Assembly: GCA_023627715.1 (NCBI GenBank)
Contig: JAMAHW010000031.1
Span: 62,001 to 126,000 of the forward strand
Source of the DNA: Periconia sp. R9002
Taxonomy: Eukaryota > Ascomycota > Dothideomycetes > Pleosporales > Periconiaceae
Length of the DNA stretch: 64,000 nt
Reading direction: 5' to 3'
The position numbers were made by a program, and so were the translations under genes. The notes under the pieces were generated by a model, which saw only the letters and a list, made by a program, of their open reading frames with translations, had not been told where the DNA came from and searched no databases. This document shows, piece after piece, positions 11,353 to 23,820 of the stretch; positions within the stretch are counted from its first letter, which is position 1, and every line of letters starts with the position of its first letter.

Positions 11353-14300
11353 ATGCGACACACTCCGTGGATAGCTGCACTTTTGGCTTCGCTGAATGCT
11401 GCGAGTGCTGCTACCTCACATAAAACCTATGCCAATTATACCGCCGCCCAGCTCCCTCAAGATGTCTTCTCCATCTACGGCGACCGCCCTGATGGCTGCC
11501 CGCCGTGTTTCAACTGCAACCTCGAAGACTTCCAGTGTCACCAGTTTGCCAAGTGTATAAAGGGGAACGGGAAATGTGACTGCACCCCGGGTTTCGGAGG
11601 CGAGGACTGTTCGACGCCACTGTGTGGCGCTCTGCCCGACGGCAACAGGAACAGAGCCCCGAGAGATGGCGACAGTTGCGAGTGCAAAGAGGGATGGGGT
11701 GGTATCAACTGCAACGTATGCCAGACCAACCAAGCTTGTAACGCCATGATGCCCGAAGGTGAGGGCGGAGTGTGCTTCAAACAAGGCGCATTGGTCAAGG
11801 AGAACTTCCAAATGTGCGACATCACGAACAAGAAGATTTTGGATCAGTTGAAGGACAAGAAGCCGCAGGCGACCTTCTCGTGCAATGCAGAAAAAGATGA
11901 ATGTAACTTCCAATGTAAGTTGACACGAAAGCTCCCATCGAATGTTGTTCCAGGCTAATCGAGGTCTAGTCTGGGTCGATCAAAGAGAATCATTTTACTG
12001 CGCCCTGGATACGTGCACCTCCTCATTTACCGCCGAAGCTTCCAGGAATGTCTCCGATTATGAATGCAAGAATATCAAATGTGCATGTGTACCTGGCAGG
12101 ATGCTGTGTGGGGAGGAAGGATCAATCGATATTGGAGAGTTCTTGACCGAGTCTATCAAGGGACCCGCTTCGTTCAAGACCATCTCGACCGAGGATGGCA
12201 AGGATAGCGGCAGCGTTTTCTCGGAGCCAGCGATGGATGACCTCATCCAGAGCATCTTCGCCGACCAGAGCATCTTCCTCCAATGTGACTCTGGAGAGTG
12301 TTTATACGAGACCGAAGTTCCAGGTTATGAACGGCCCGTCAAGACCATCAACACACCTTTGATTGCCGGTGTCATTGCTGGCTGCGCCCTTTTTATCGTT
12401 GCCGTTGTCCTGATCGCTTGGTATCTGGCGCGTCGAGCCGAGAGAAATCGCTATGGCCCCATTCACCTTTCCGATGACGAGGAAGACGAGAATGCCAAAA
12501 TACTAGCAGATCAAAAGCCCGCCGCTCTTGCTTTCGAGAATGTGTCTTACAATCTGAACGGCAAGCAGATTCTCTCTGGTATTTCGGGTACGGTGCATCC
12601 TGGGGAGCTCATGGCCATTATGGGCGCCTCAGGTGCCGGTAAAACGACGTTTCTCGATATCCTTGCTCGTAAGAACAAGGTTGGTGTACCTGGCGGTGAC
12701 TTCTACTTGAATGGTGAAAAGGTTCTTGACACCGAGTTTCGAAGTGTCATTGGATTTGTTGACCAGGACGACACCATGCTACCAACCTTGACCGTCCACG
12801 AGACCATTCTTGACTCCGCCCTACTGCGACTTCCGCGAGAGATGAGCCGCGCGTCCAAGGAACAAAAAGTTGAAGATGTCGAGCGACAACTAGGCATTTA
12901 TCACATCCGCCACCAGAAGATCGGGTCAGAGGAAAGCGGCCGTGGCATTTCTGGTGGAGAGAAGCGTCGTGTTGGGATTGCATGCGAGCTTGTCACATCG
13001 CCGAGCATACTCTTCCTCGATGAGCCGACTAGTGGTCTGGATGCATTCAACGCTTTCAATGTTGTGGAGTGTCTTGTGCACCTTGTTAAAAACTACAACA
13101 GGACTGTCGTTTTCACTATCCATCAGCCGCGCTCTAACATCGTTGCTCTTTTCGACCAGCTCGTTCTTCTCGCAAAAGGCAGGACGGTTTATTCCGGCCC
13201 CTTCGAGAGCTGCCAGGCGTATTTTGACAACATTGGATACACTTGCCCCCCTGGTTTCAACATCGCTGACTACCTAGTGGATCTGACCATGCACGCTAGC
13301 ACCGTGACTCGCTCTATTGAGGAAGATGGTTCGTTGTTCTCCAGGGATGGATTAGGTACAAGAGCAAGCAGCGCAATCGGTGTGAAGTCTATCAGAAGTG
13401 TCAACACCGACCATGAAACAACTGGAAGCCCCAGCATCTCAAGCATCCGGCCTAAGAGCAAGCGTCGGGCATCGGTTCGCCAACAGCAGGAGCGTGAACT
13501 TTTCACAAGGAAGAAGAGCTCTGCACCCCAAGATGGTACGATGTCCCCCAAAACTGATGACGAGGCCCCCTATGAGCGAACGGGAGGTAGCAATGGTCAG
13601 TGGCTAAAACTTTCGCGTCAACAAGGTGCACCGCCCCCTCAAATCTTGGATGATCCGGATGAGCTCCCTCCTCCCGCTGATGGTGGCACCGGCACCAATC
13701 TGGACACTCTCGTTCGCGCGTACTTGACATCCGACGTAGCTGGCTCTGTTCATGACGATATCGCTGCCGCCATTGCAGGAGCCAACGACGCCAATGGGCA
13801 GAACAGTTCCAGTCTACAACCCAACGGAATCGCAACAGCTGGCAAAGTGAAAGGCTACCGAAAGATCGGTCTACTCGGTCAATTTGTCATCCTATCCAAA
13901 CGTACCTGGCGCAATCTGTACCGCAACCCGATGTTGATGCTGACGCATTACGCCATTGCCATTGTCCTAGCTGTATTCCTCGGATACCTGTTCTTCGGCC
14001 TCACGGATGATATCAAAGGCTTCCAAAATCGCCTTGGGCTGTTCTTTTTCGTGCTTGCCTTGTTCGGATTCAGCACACTCACTGTACTCACTGTGTTTGC
14101 TCCCGAGCGACTTCTTTTCACCCGGGAGCGAGCCAAAGGCTACTATTCGCCTGTGTCCTACTTTGCGGCCAAGGTCTTCTTCGATATCGTACCACTGCGC
14201 CTGATCCCTCCCATCATCCTTGGTGTCATTGTCTACCCGATGACTGGACTGATCCCTGCGTGGCCAGAGTTTTTCAAGTTTATTTTGTTCCTGGTCCTCT

Positions 14301-14755
14301 TCAACCTCGCCGCGGCTGCCATCTGTTTGTTCGTTGGCATCGTGTTCCGTAACAGTGGAGTGGCCAATCTGGTTAGCATACTCATCATGCTATTCAGCTT
14401 ACTTTTCTCGGGTTTCTTCCTCAACAAAGATAGCATCCCTGCTGCCGCCAAATGGTTACAGTCTGTAAGTGTTCTGATTAGAAATGCACGATGATCTAGT
14501 TACTGACATAATCCGCAGCTTTCTATCTTTCATTACGCCTTTGAAGGACTTATCGTGAACGAGGTAGCGTATCTGTCATTGGTAGACCACAAGTACGGGC
14601 TCGATATCGAGGTTCCGGGATCTGCCATTCTGAGTTCTTTTGGTTTCAGTACGCAAGCTCTATGGCGCGACTGCATAGGCCTTGGTGTTTTCGGTGGATG
14701 TTTTGTAATTTTGGCCTACCTGGCCATGCATCTATTGCTTGTCGAGAAGCGGTAG
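11353..14755 (+). CDS. ADP1: ABCG-family half transporter with EGF-like ectodomain, Adp1-like
   Basis: Three exons, 11353-11914, 11970-14464 and 14519-14755, give 1097 aa. The ATG at 11353 opens a clear signal peptide ([19 protein letters not shown]). A Cys-rich lumenal or extracellular region follows with EGF-like repeats ([30 protein letters not shown]), then one helix near residues 320-345. The single nucleotide-binding domain has Walker [10 protein letters not shown], signature ISGGEKRR, Walker [14 protein letters not shown] and the switch His in FTIHQP. A Ser-rich linker precedes a C-terminal ABC2 membrane domain with about six helices. This order matches yeast Adp1 (1049 aa), a transporter of unknown substrate. 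It is complete and in frame throughout. Confidence 0.92.
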
Positions 14756-15610
14756 AAGCTTGAAGTGTGGATGAAGCATGGTTTATCTGGGCGAATGACT
14801 CCATTCGCGCACTGTATGATATAGACATGGGGCTCGTATAGATGCGAGAGCTCTTTTCCTAGTTTTTCCTTTTCTCGTATTTACCTCCTACTGTTGATCT
14901 CCTTTTCTCTCTTGCATTGGTAGCATATAGTCATGACGTGGGCAGGGATGTTGGGCGAAACGAGTGAGGAGGTCGAAGCGACTGTAGCGACTGTAGCGAG
15001 GGAAGCTGTGGTGCCGAGTCCACCAGCGTATACACATGAATGGACTTTGTACATTGACATGATCGCTATCAAGGGTGAGGGACCAAGTCAAGCTAGGAAG
15101 AGAGAAGAGTATCTTTCTAATCACCATGATGGCTCCGCAATTACACGCTGCAGACGCCTGGGTATCTGGTGCTGAATGAGACTTGTAAGTAGCTTACAAA
15201 TTATTCGACGAGATTCTTAGATGTGATGTCCAATGCTACTCTTTGATTCTTTGACCAGAATTTGCAATCGAGTGGTGTCTGTTGTATCTACCAAGTAATC
15301 ATTTACCCAGGTTGCTGTCGTTGTTGTTGCCCCGCATACCCAAGCTCCGCCAAACCCCGGTCTCCAGCTTCCACGCTAACTAGCTCCCTGAGTTCCGCAC
15401 ACCTTCGTCATACCTACGGGTTGACTTTGCCGCTTCTACGGAAACACTCACACTCCATACCAGCTATAGATTTTCAGTCGGCGGCTTTAGGCGCAGTCTA
15501 GTCTTCTCCCCTTCACCCTTGACGACCCACCCTCTACAAGCTCTAGCTCTAATCTCGGTCGCGATATAAAACCTCCTACTTCTCCCCCTCTCCGTTGCTT
15601 TCCTTTCACC
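14756..15610. promoter_or_regulatory. Intergenic region upstream of SSADH
   Basis: 855 bp. The first part is the 3' region of the ABC transporter; the second half is the SSADH promoter. Short open frames at 14888-15175 on both strands overlap each other, lack conserved features and are not called. Confidence 0.5.
15565..15570 (+). promoter_or_regulatory. TATA box candidate for SSADH
   Basis: TATAAA in the context GCGATATAAAACC, 46 bp before the ATG at 15611, between two C/T-rich stretches. The leader would be very short if this is the core promoter. Confidence 0.35.
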
Positions 15611-17268
15611 ATGCAATCTTTCGCAGCCGCCACAAGAGCAATTGCACGCCGCCCGGCCTACAAGAGTTTATTACAAAGGAACACATTACCCTCAATTGTG
15701 ACAAGAACATACACCATGGAGCACTCTGTACCACCGCTCAATGACAAATCGCTCCTAAAGGAGCAGACATACGTGAACGGAGAATGGATAAACGCAAAAT
15801 CAGGCAAAACCTTCGAGGTCACCGATCCAGCGTCAGGGAAGCCCATAGCAAATGTCCCCGAAATGGACCGCGCCGACACTGAAGCCGCAATCGCCGCTGC
15901 CGCTGCCGCACTCCCTTCATTTCGCAAAACCACCGGCCGCGAACGCTCACGCATGCTGCGGAAATGGTACCAGCTGATGGTGGATAACGCAGATGATCTG
16001 GCAAAATTGATAACGTGGGAGAATGGAAAGCCAATGGCCGATGCTAAAGGCGAGGTTACATATGCTGCCAACTTCTTCGAGTGGTTCAGCGAGGAGGCGC
16101 CGAGGACTTATGGTCAGACGATTCCTGCCAGCGTAGCGGGAAACAGAGTTTTTACTTTGAAAGAGCCCGTTGGCGTGGTTGGATTGATCACTCCGTAAGT
16201 GCTTGTTGTTGTCTGCAATTGAACCAAGCTCACCCCAAGGACAGATGGAACTTCCCAGCTGCCATGATCACCCGAAAGATCGGACCCGCGCTCGCAGCCG
16301 GATGCACAGTTGTGGCCAAATCTCCCGGAGAGACACCCCTCACCGCGGCTGCCCTTGCCGAACTCGCCCACCGCGCCGGGATTCCCAAGGGTGTGGTAAA
16401 CTTTGTAACAGCCCTAAAGAACACCCCCGAGGTTGGTGAGACAATCACCTCTTCCAAGATCGTAAAGAAGGTCTCCTTCACTGGATCTACGGGCGTTGGC
16501 AAGCTTCTTATGAAGCAATCAGCGGATACCCTCAAGAAACTTTCCTTTGAGCTCGGAGGAAACGCGCCGTTCATCGTATTCGACGACGCCGACCTGGAGA
16601 CGGCCGTTGGTGGCGCCATCGCCTCTAAATTTCGCTCCTCGGGCCAAACCTGCGTATGCGCAAACCGCATATACGTACAATCCGGCATTTACGACACTTT
16701 CGCCGAGAAGTTCGCAGAAAAAGTAAAAGGCTTCAAAGTCGGCAGCGGCTACGGCGAAGGCGTGACACACGGCCCCTTGATCCACGACCGCGCAGTCTCC
16801 AAGGTCGAAGCGCACGTACAAGACGCTGTGAAGCAAGGCGGCAAGGTGCTCATCGGTGGACAAAAACTGCCAGATCTCGGCGACAACTATTTCCAGCCCA
16901 CCGTCATCCGCGACATGACGGGCGACATGGCGCTCGCGCACGAGGAGACATTCGGCCCCGTCGCGGGTCTTTTCAAATTCGACACTGAGGCCGACGTCAT
17001 CAAGCTCGCCAACGACACCGAGGTCGGGCTCGCGGGATACTTCTTCAGCCGCGACATTCAGCGCTGTTACCGCGTCGCAGAGGCCTTGGAAGTGGGCATG
17101 GTTGGTGTGAACACAGGGCTGATCAGTGACCCCGCGGCGCCGTTTGGAGGCGTCAAGGAGAGCGGTTTCGGCAGGGAGGGAAGTAGTCTCGGTATTGACG
17201 AGTACCAGATCACCAAGATGGTCACGCTGGGAGGGATGGGTCAGGAGTTGCAGGGGACGTCGTCATAG
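15611..17268 (+). CDS. UGA2: Succinate-semialdehyde dehydrogenase (NAD(P)+), likely mitochondrial
   Basis: Two exons, 15611-16194 and 16245-17268, give 535 aa. It oxidises succinate semialdehyde to succinate, the last step of the GABA shunt. The aldehyde dehydrogenase signature is complete: SFTGSTGVGK (cofactor loop), FELGGNAPF with general base Glu297, and GQTCVCANR with catalytic Cys331; the neighbouring Cys333 gives the CxC pair seen in redox-switched mammalian SSADH. The C-terminal PFGGVKESGFGREG motif is also present. Residues 1-35 are rich in Arg, Ala and Ser with no acid residue, typical of a mitochondrial leader. A second in-frame ATG at 15716, followed directly by the mature-looking N-terminus, could give a cytosolic form. 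Yeast Uga2 is the functional reference. Confidence 0.92.
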
Positions 17269-18104
17269 GTTGGTAGATGAGGAACTCCCAGTGGACTGAT
17301 GGAAATATCTAGTGTGCACATGTGTATATGATAGAATGAAAGCGCCGCCGCGTCATGATTCCAATGATTACAAAAAATATAGAGGCTCAAAAAAAACTAC
17401 TCTTTTACCCCCTGAACGTTATCTATGAGCACTTGAAGAGTGTCTCTGCCGTCATAACCCCGAGCCCGCATCTTATCTTTGCAAAAACAAGGAAATCTAT
17501 CTATCCATCACCAAACTCCAACCGAACCGAACCCCCCCAATCTCTATGTACCAACCCTCCCACACACGCGCGGGTGTTGATATATCCCGTGCCTACAACA
17601 TGTTATCAAGGACGTCGTCTAGTTATATCTAGAAAAAAAAAGTAATATTCTTTGAATAGTTGGAATTACTGAAAAATAGGAGGTCTAAAAGTATCTAAAT
17701 GAGATTCCGGTATCATATTTAGTTTGGTTAGAGGTGGGGTTTTAAGGGGAAATGGTGTGGTGTGTGGAGTGGTGTGTGGAGGAGGGAGTGTTATGTGCGG
17801 GCTATTTTCACACCTAGATGCTTTTCCCCTTTTCCCCTAACCTCTAGCCTTTAACGTAAGAGAAACCAGGGCGTTTTGAATGTTTAAGAGTGTAGCGGGG
17901 AGGATGATGAAGGGTTTACGTTTAGCTGGATTTTCTAGAGATGAAATGGAGTTTGTTGAAGTAATGTTCAGAAGAATATTAGGTGGATGGTTTCTTTGGT
18001 AGGTAGAAGTATGTTGTTTAAAGCCTTTTTCCAAGTAGGAAGTGAAAGTACTTTGCTGATTGATGTATACAAAATGACAGATTCGCTTTGAGGGCAAACA
18101 ATCC
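17269..18104. other. Intergenic region between convergent genes
   Basis: 836 bp between two 3' ends. It holds A- and T-rich tracts and a GTGTGG-rich stretch (17755-17785), but no credible coding region. A frame at 17837-18184 on the minus strand reads into the last exon of the neighbouring gene in another phase and is not called. Confidence 0.5.
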
Positions 18105-19148
18105 CTATTCTTCCTTGAATCCCTGACCGCGCCCAGTCTCTTCCATCGACTTCCAATTCGGCTTGTAGTTAGTTCCCCAGTCAATTTGGTTTACTTCTTC
18201 TTTTTTTGGCTTTCTCGGCTCAACAGCATCCACCACCTTTTGGAGATCGTCACGTACTTCTCTCAGCCTCTCTTCCAACTCCTTCAGGTGCGTCACAAAC
18301 TTCTCCACCTTCGGTGTCGGTACGGGGTGCTTCATCAGCGCATCAAGCTCCTCGGTAACCTCGGTGGCGCCGGTCTTCATTCGAAACTGCATTTGGTACT
18401 GGATCTCCACCATTTCCATCCGAGTTAGGCTCACTGGTTGGTAGGTAACACATCAGTCAGCATAAGAACATGTCGTGCAACGGTCTCTGGTCGGGTCTAG
18501 GTAGGACTGCAGCTCACGTTTGTGAACACCGTCATCATCATAATCCTCCTCGTCGAACCCTTGGCGGAATTTCCGCCGGGGCCATTTTTTCCTCCTCCAC
18601 GAACGCATGTTCGTATCGATGCCCGCGAGCGGGGTTTTGAGCGCCTGGAGCGCGGCGATGCAAGCGTTTCGCTGTTCACGCGCGTTGTTCAAATCACTCT
18701 TTGCCTTTTTGCTCATGAAGACGGCCGCTACGCGCATGAATCCGGACTTGAGGTAGAAGAAGAAGCCGCCCAGCCTTTGTGTCAGCTCGTCTACGAGCTT
18801 TTCCATGTGCTCCTTTGCTTCCTCGATCGTTGCTTCGATGGACTTTGCGGAGTCCATGGCTGAAGATACTTCTGAATCCGCCCGGTAATCCCACTGCTCC
18901 GGCTCCGAATAACGATCGGGTACAAGGGGGGCAGCAGCATCTCTTCCTGCGGCCGCAGCAGGGTTTCTTCGCGCGTCCACAGCAGTGTTAGAATGGTCCG
19001 TAGAAGGAGCAGTTTCGGCCGACTTCATGCTATGCACTGGCACTTCTGGTTCACCACTGCTCGCAGCATCTTGCGCAGCCAGCGCCTTATCCGAGGCCAG
19101 ATCCGGCTCGCCTTTGGTTTCTTGCTCCTTTGGATTTGGTGTTGCCAT
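18105..19148 (-). CDS. Hypothetical coiled-coil protein
   Basis: Two exons, 19148-18518 and 18433-18105, with an 84-bp intron (GTGAGC...ACCAG), giving 319 aa. I do not recognise the family. Residues 1-110 are low-complexity and probably disordered. Residues about 115-150 form an amphipathic helix (SIEATIEEAKEHMEKLVDEL), followed by an aromatic Gly-rich segment (GGFFFYLKSG) that could touch a membrane, a basic stretch (RSWRRKKWPRRKF) and an acidic one (DEEDYDDDG). The second exon holds another coiled coil (THLKELEERLREVRDDLQKV). The ATG at 19148 is preferred; the frame is open to 19271 with a further Met. It is divergent from the DUF6594 gene with about 260 bp between starts, so a shared promoter is likely. 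Confidence 0.7.
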
Positions 19149-19408
19149 TTTTTTTTTCTGCGGGCGACAAAGGTTGCGATGCAAGAAAGATATTCCAGCG
19201 AGGTTCACACCTTTTGGCTGACGCATCACCGCTGCAGCTGACAAGGCGTACGCGAGGTGGCTTGCAGGCAATGAGCAAGGTGCTTCTACCTATACGTTTG
19301 TTTTCTAACCACAGCCTTGTTCATCCGAGGCCTGCGGATCACTGCAACCCTTCGTCGCGTCGCTTTTTACCAGAGCTCTTGCTTTCATGATCCCATACCA
19401 TCCTGCGA
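19149..19408. promoter_or_regulatory. Short bidirectional promoter region
   Basis: 260 bp between the start codons of two divergent genes, small enough that regulatory elements are probably shared. A run of T (19148-19156) sits directly before the minus-strand ATG. Confidence 0.45.
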
Positions 19409-20575
19409 ATGCGCTGCGCAATGGCTGAGATAGATGCCGAGAAGCTTGTAGCGGGTTTCGCTACAGTCGACGCTCGAGAGGAAGTGATGCTGGACAAGAA
19501 CCCCGGAGCCGTGGAGAAGATTAAGATGAACAATGCAACTAAGCTAGGCGACGCGCAAGCAACATTTCCGTCCAACAACGAAGCAGTTATTGGAGAGATT
19601 GGGAAGGGTCCTAAATCATCCTTGGTAAATTCTCAAAAGAAAAGAATTAAAAAGAAGCGCCTGAGCCAAACGAACAGCTCGTCATCGTCGACCGAAGAAG
19701 ATGGAAACAAGATCCAGCCGCAACAAACTAGGGCGACAGCTAAATCCATTGACGGAAGGAAGCTGTACCGCTACGTCCGAGACTCTCTGAATTACGAAGA
19801 AGAGTTTCATTTCCTTCGCTTCGAATCTCTCCTGAGACTCAACCTAGCCCAGTACGAGCTCGAACTGATGGACCTAAGGAGCGAGATCGAGCGGAAAAAG
19901 GATGCCAGCAAGGTCGATATGAAAGCACTAGGAAGAAGCATCCGCAGATACGGTAAGGTCATCTATCCGTAGCCAACCAAAACCCCCACCCCAAAAATGC
20001 CCCCCCTTCTAACAGCGCTTTCAAAAGCATCCGCGGTTCGCGACTACCAATTCCTAACGAGCAAGAAAGCTCTCTCGCTGCGCGATACGAGAACCAGAAA
20101 GCTCCTCCTCCAACGCTATTTCCAAACAAGAGGTGACCACGAAGACCCCTTCAACTCGCACTACTACCGCTTCCAGGACGAAAACCGCGTCATCGACCCG
20201 CTCCGCGCCGCCGTGATGCGCTACTTTCCAAAGTGGCTGACGTGGACGAAGGACGAGCGGAAAAAGCGAGCCAGCGAGTTCAACAAGGGAAGGGTGCCGC
20301 CGAAGGAGGTGTCCGACTTTGTGGACAGGCTCGTTCAGTTTTCGGTTTCGATCCTGGGGGGATTGTTTCTCATTGTGCCCATGCTCATTATGACGCTAGG
20401 GGGTCAAACGCAGAAGAAGAGTTTGATTACGGTTTCGGTGGCGGTGGTGCTGTTTGTGCTAGTTATGGCGTTTGGGGTGAGGATGCCGAATGATGGAGCG
20501 ATTGTTGCGACGGCGACGTATGCGGCTGTGCTTGTGGTGTTTCTGGGCGCGAGTAATGGTGCTGGGTCTGGTTAA
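19409..20575 (+). CDS. DUF6594 family membrane protein
   Basis: Two exons, 19409-19952 and 20016-20575 (63-bp intron), give 367 aa, or 363 aa from the second ATG at 19421, which has the better context. Residues 1-110 are Lys/Ser-rich and disordered. The conserved core begins near 128 with the segment FHFLRFESLLRLNLAQYELEL, the hallmark of this fungal family, continues with a charged helix, and ends with three hydrophobic segments in the last 80 residues (LGGLFLIVPMLIMTLGG, SVAVVLFVLVMAFG, TYAAVLVVFLGAS). The family is common in Dothideomycetes and related classes and has no established function. The hairpin-like membrane end suggests anchoring in an internal or plasma membrane. Confidence 0.8.
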
Positions 20576-23500
20576 GTGAGTGAATGGGGCAGGTTTTTAT
20601 GGTGGGATGTATTGGACATACTTTTTTTGTTCTTTTTGCTTCTGCAGCAGGACTGCTTGAGGATTTTGACACATAGGTGAGTGCTTTCAAATTACCGTCG
20701 ACACTTCAAATGCTGGGTAGTTATATAGATCACGACAAAAACACTCAACGGTGCGTGTCAATCACCGTGCGTACGGTTGCAACTAACCATGTAATCCAAA
20801 AACGACAGCCTAGTTAATGCAAAACTTGAAATCCGGTGCTCATAGCATGTCGCCGTGTGTAGTAATACCTTCGCAATCAATGAGTGAGTGGTAGACGCTT
20901 TAACTAGTACGATTACTACCTAGGCTGTCTAGGCCTAGTCTCAAAGGATGTTTTAAAAAGGCGGTGATGTAAAAATTCATAATAAAAAAGACGAAAAAAT
21001 GGGTAGCTTCGCGGTCAATGGTGTAGAGAATTGCACAAGGGAAAAAATGCCGGGGCCCGCGGGCGACAAGCCTGGCCAGCTCGACGTTTCGGAAAAATCG
21101 ACAAAAGTTAATCAATGAAGTAAATGCGAATTCTAACGCGCAATCCAGAACATTAGGTGAAATTCAAGAAAAGTCGTCGAGGTCGGACAAAGCTCTCTCT
21201 CGTAGTCTTCCTCTCCGGGGGTAAGCAGGACCTAGGGCGCGCTGGCCTTAGTCTACCGGAAGCGTGCAACCGTGCTCCTGTTTTAAGATCGAGGAGAGAG
21301 TATACTTCTCTACAAGACTCACGTCCCTTTTTTTTTCCCTCGATTAAAATTGCCCGTGTCGAGGTCTACGGAACTGTTTCTGTAGCACCGGGATTTTGAG
21401 CTAGAGAAGTTTGACTGAGGCGTGAGTTCTATTCGATGGGAGTTCCATCCAAGGTCTCAGTGCTATGTAGCTTGTGGAATTCGGGCCGATGGGTTCCCTT
21501 GAACCATGCTATATGGGTGTGGTTTTAATACTCGTGGATGTCCTGACGCGACCTGGATGAGGCGGTCATGGAAAGAACCTGCAAGTGAGTGATGCCTCTT
21601 CCTTCATCGAGTGAATGTATCGAACTTTCGTCGCAGTCTGCCGCACTGTATTCCTAGTCGGATCATCTGCGACGCATATACTGATTCTGTTATTTGCAGG
21701 TTCTCGAACAAGTGATCTTCACGCGGCATCCCTTACGGCTCCACTTTCCAAGGCGTCCGTTTAGTAGTGGAGACCATACTCGGCGGTCGGCGTTCTGATT
21801 CATTTTCGGGAGGACTACGTAGTGAGTTGTAATACGGCCAATGGATTTGGACGTGTCCTTCTATGAAAACGCATTTGCTTATCTTGATCATCGATACAGC
21901 CAGCCACTACAACATTGGTGAGCTGACATTCACCCACCAAACATGGGTTCCCCTCAAGAGAAGGCCAGTTAGGAAGTACCGGGTACTTTTTACACGGGCG
22001 AGCTGCAACCATTTTGCTGCACTGAGATATCACATTCCACGTAAGATACAACGCCTGAGAGATTCGTACGGATTGTACTGTTTCGACCACGCTTTCGAGC
22101 AGAAAGCTGACCAGTGAGTAAGCATTACCCCCGCGACCGAGTTCACCGCCTCAAAGGACTTAGTGATCTTACCACTTCCATGTGAGGGAAGTGTGCTTTC
22201 GACCCACATGCTTGTTGAAATCGAAGTCTCAAACGATTGTGCTACGTAAGCAGGGAGCTAGGGCTGCTCTCCGTTCTCCACAGCTCTACGTGTCCAGCTT
22301 TTACCCCAGAACGAGCTGAACGATAAGCTAATATCTTTGATACTAGGAACCCGAGGTTTGCCCTTCCCACCAAACCCTATGGTTGAGATAGTGCTGCAAG
22401 GAAACATCTTCGGATGTTTTTAGATTTGAGATATGACTATGAAAGCGATGAAATTTGACGATCGAACCCCATTGCTGTTCGAAATTTCTCTGTAGCAAAG
22501 TCTTGTTCAGCGACTTGTTAGGCTCCGGGGAAATGTTTTACCGGTCTTACACAAGACTGCTGTACCTTGAAGGCTTGTGGACCTCTGCCAAGATCGCATC
22601 TGAAAGGCGGGGAATGTCAGCCCGCAGCTCAACAGTCCAGTACCATTACTCACTGCTGGATGTGAATATTCTAAACGTCAAGGAGAGAGACGAGAATCAG
22701 TGATTGCGGTAGTAAGGTCAGAAGTGACCATAAGCCTCGGAGTATACCACGCGCGTACGCAGGCGCACTCGTAAAATGTCTCGGCTTAGGAGAAGATACG
22801 AGCTGCATGAAAGAGCAATGTACCACTAATCAAACGGTAGTCAGCGAGACCTCCACAGAGGCAAACCTCAATTCTCGGACTGTTGGTTTGTATCTCGCAT
22901 TGGGGGAGTGAGATGACCGGTCAGATGCGATAGTGAGGCGGATGCACTCGGCTGCATACGTGTATAGGACGAGGCTGAGGTAGGCTCGAGGTGACACCAG
23001 AAAGAAATGGCGCAAGACTTGAATAACTCCATATAAACCGTTGTTAATGCGATATTCCTGTTTCAATAATAGCGAACAGGTATCCAAAAGGGATAAATGA
23101 ACAGGCAGAACGGGAGTGCCGGAGATAAAACCAACGGGCAACTAATTAGTCTGAGTTAGCTTCCATCCTTTGAAAATAGAAGCGTAATCCAGCGCCCTTC
23201 AGTCGTAGAGAAGAGTACGGAGGGGAGACAGCGCGTTTCGCGATTCGAGCTTGTGCTTGTATTTTTGTCGAACAAAAGGTCTGACCTCGGGTAGACTTGA
23301 TGTTATGGTTTGTGTAAGACTGTTGGCTCTCTTTTATTGACAGCAAAGCAAGTCGAGGGCTTCCTTGGGTCGCCGCAACATACTGCCTCATTGGTTTGAA
23401 TGTGATGGCTATCCCTTCAGGCTGAGGCTGAAGGTCCAATAGGTTGTCAGCTCTCGCCTTTTTCAGGTGGTGGCTGCAGGCCCAAAATGCCCGCTACATG

Positions 23501-23820
23501 GCCAATGCGAGGCTGACGCCGGGCTGAACTCAGCCTCGATCGAGACTTGTGCGCAACCTGCACTCGGCAGCAAAATCGCAGTATCAGGCAGAAGCTATTT
23601 CGTCCTCAGCCCGGCCTCCTTCCCTCTGTATCCGGAACCATTGCGGAGCGTACCTGGACGATCAACGACGCTCACAAACTGTTCACTCTGCATCTACCGG
23701 TTAGTACCATTTACCGCGAGCTTCCGCTCAGACTGGGGTAATCACCCCACCAGAGGAAAGAGGGAATCTCATGTTCGTTTGTGTCAGAGACGATAGATCG
23801 TGGGTGTGAGAGCGGCACAA
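20576..23820. other. Long gene-poor region
   Basis: 3.2 kb without a recognisable gene, tRNA or rRNA. All open frames are short (about 110 codons or fewer), unsupported by conserved motifs, and many rely on non-ATG starts. I saw no long repeats and no strong A/T bias of the kind left by repeat-induced point mutation. Confidence 0.5.

Noticed and set aside
9265..15610. Secondary-metabolite cluster around the aminotransferase and ABC transporter
   Set aside because: There is no polyketide synthase, peptide synthetase, terpene cyclase or cluster regulator; the transporter is the housekeeping Adp1 type.
17837..18184. 115-codon minus-strand frame at the 3' end of the coiled-coil gene
   Set aside because: It overlaps the last exon in another phase and has no conserved features; the stop at 18105 ends a consistent spliced protein.
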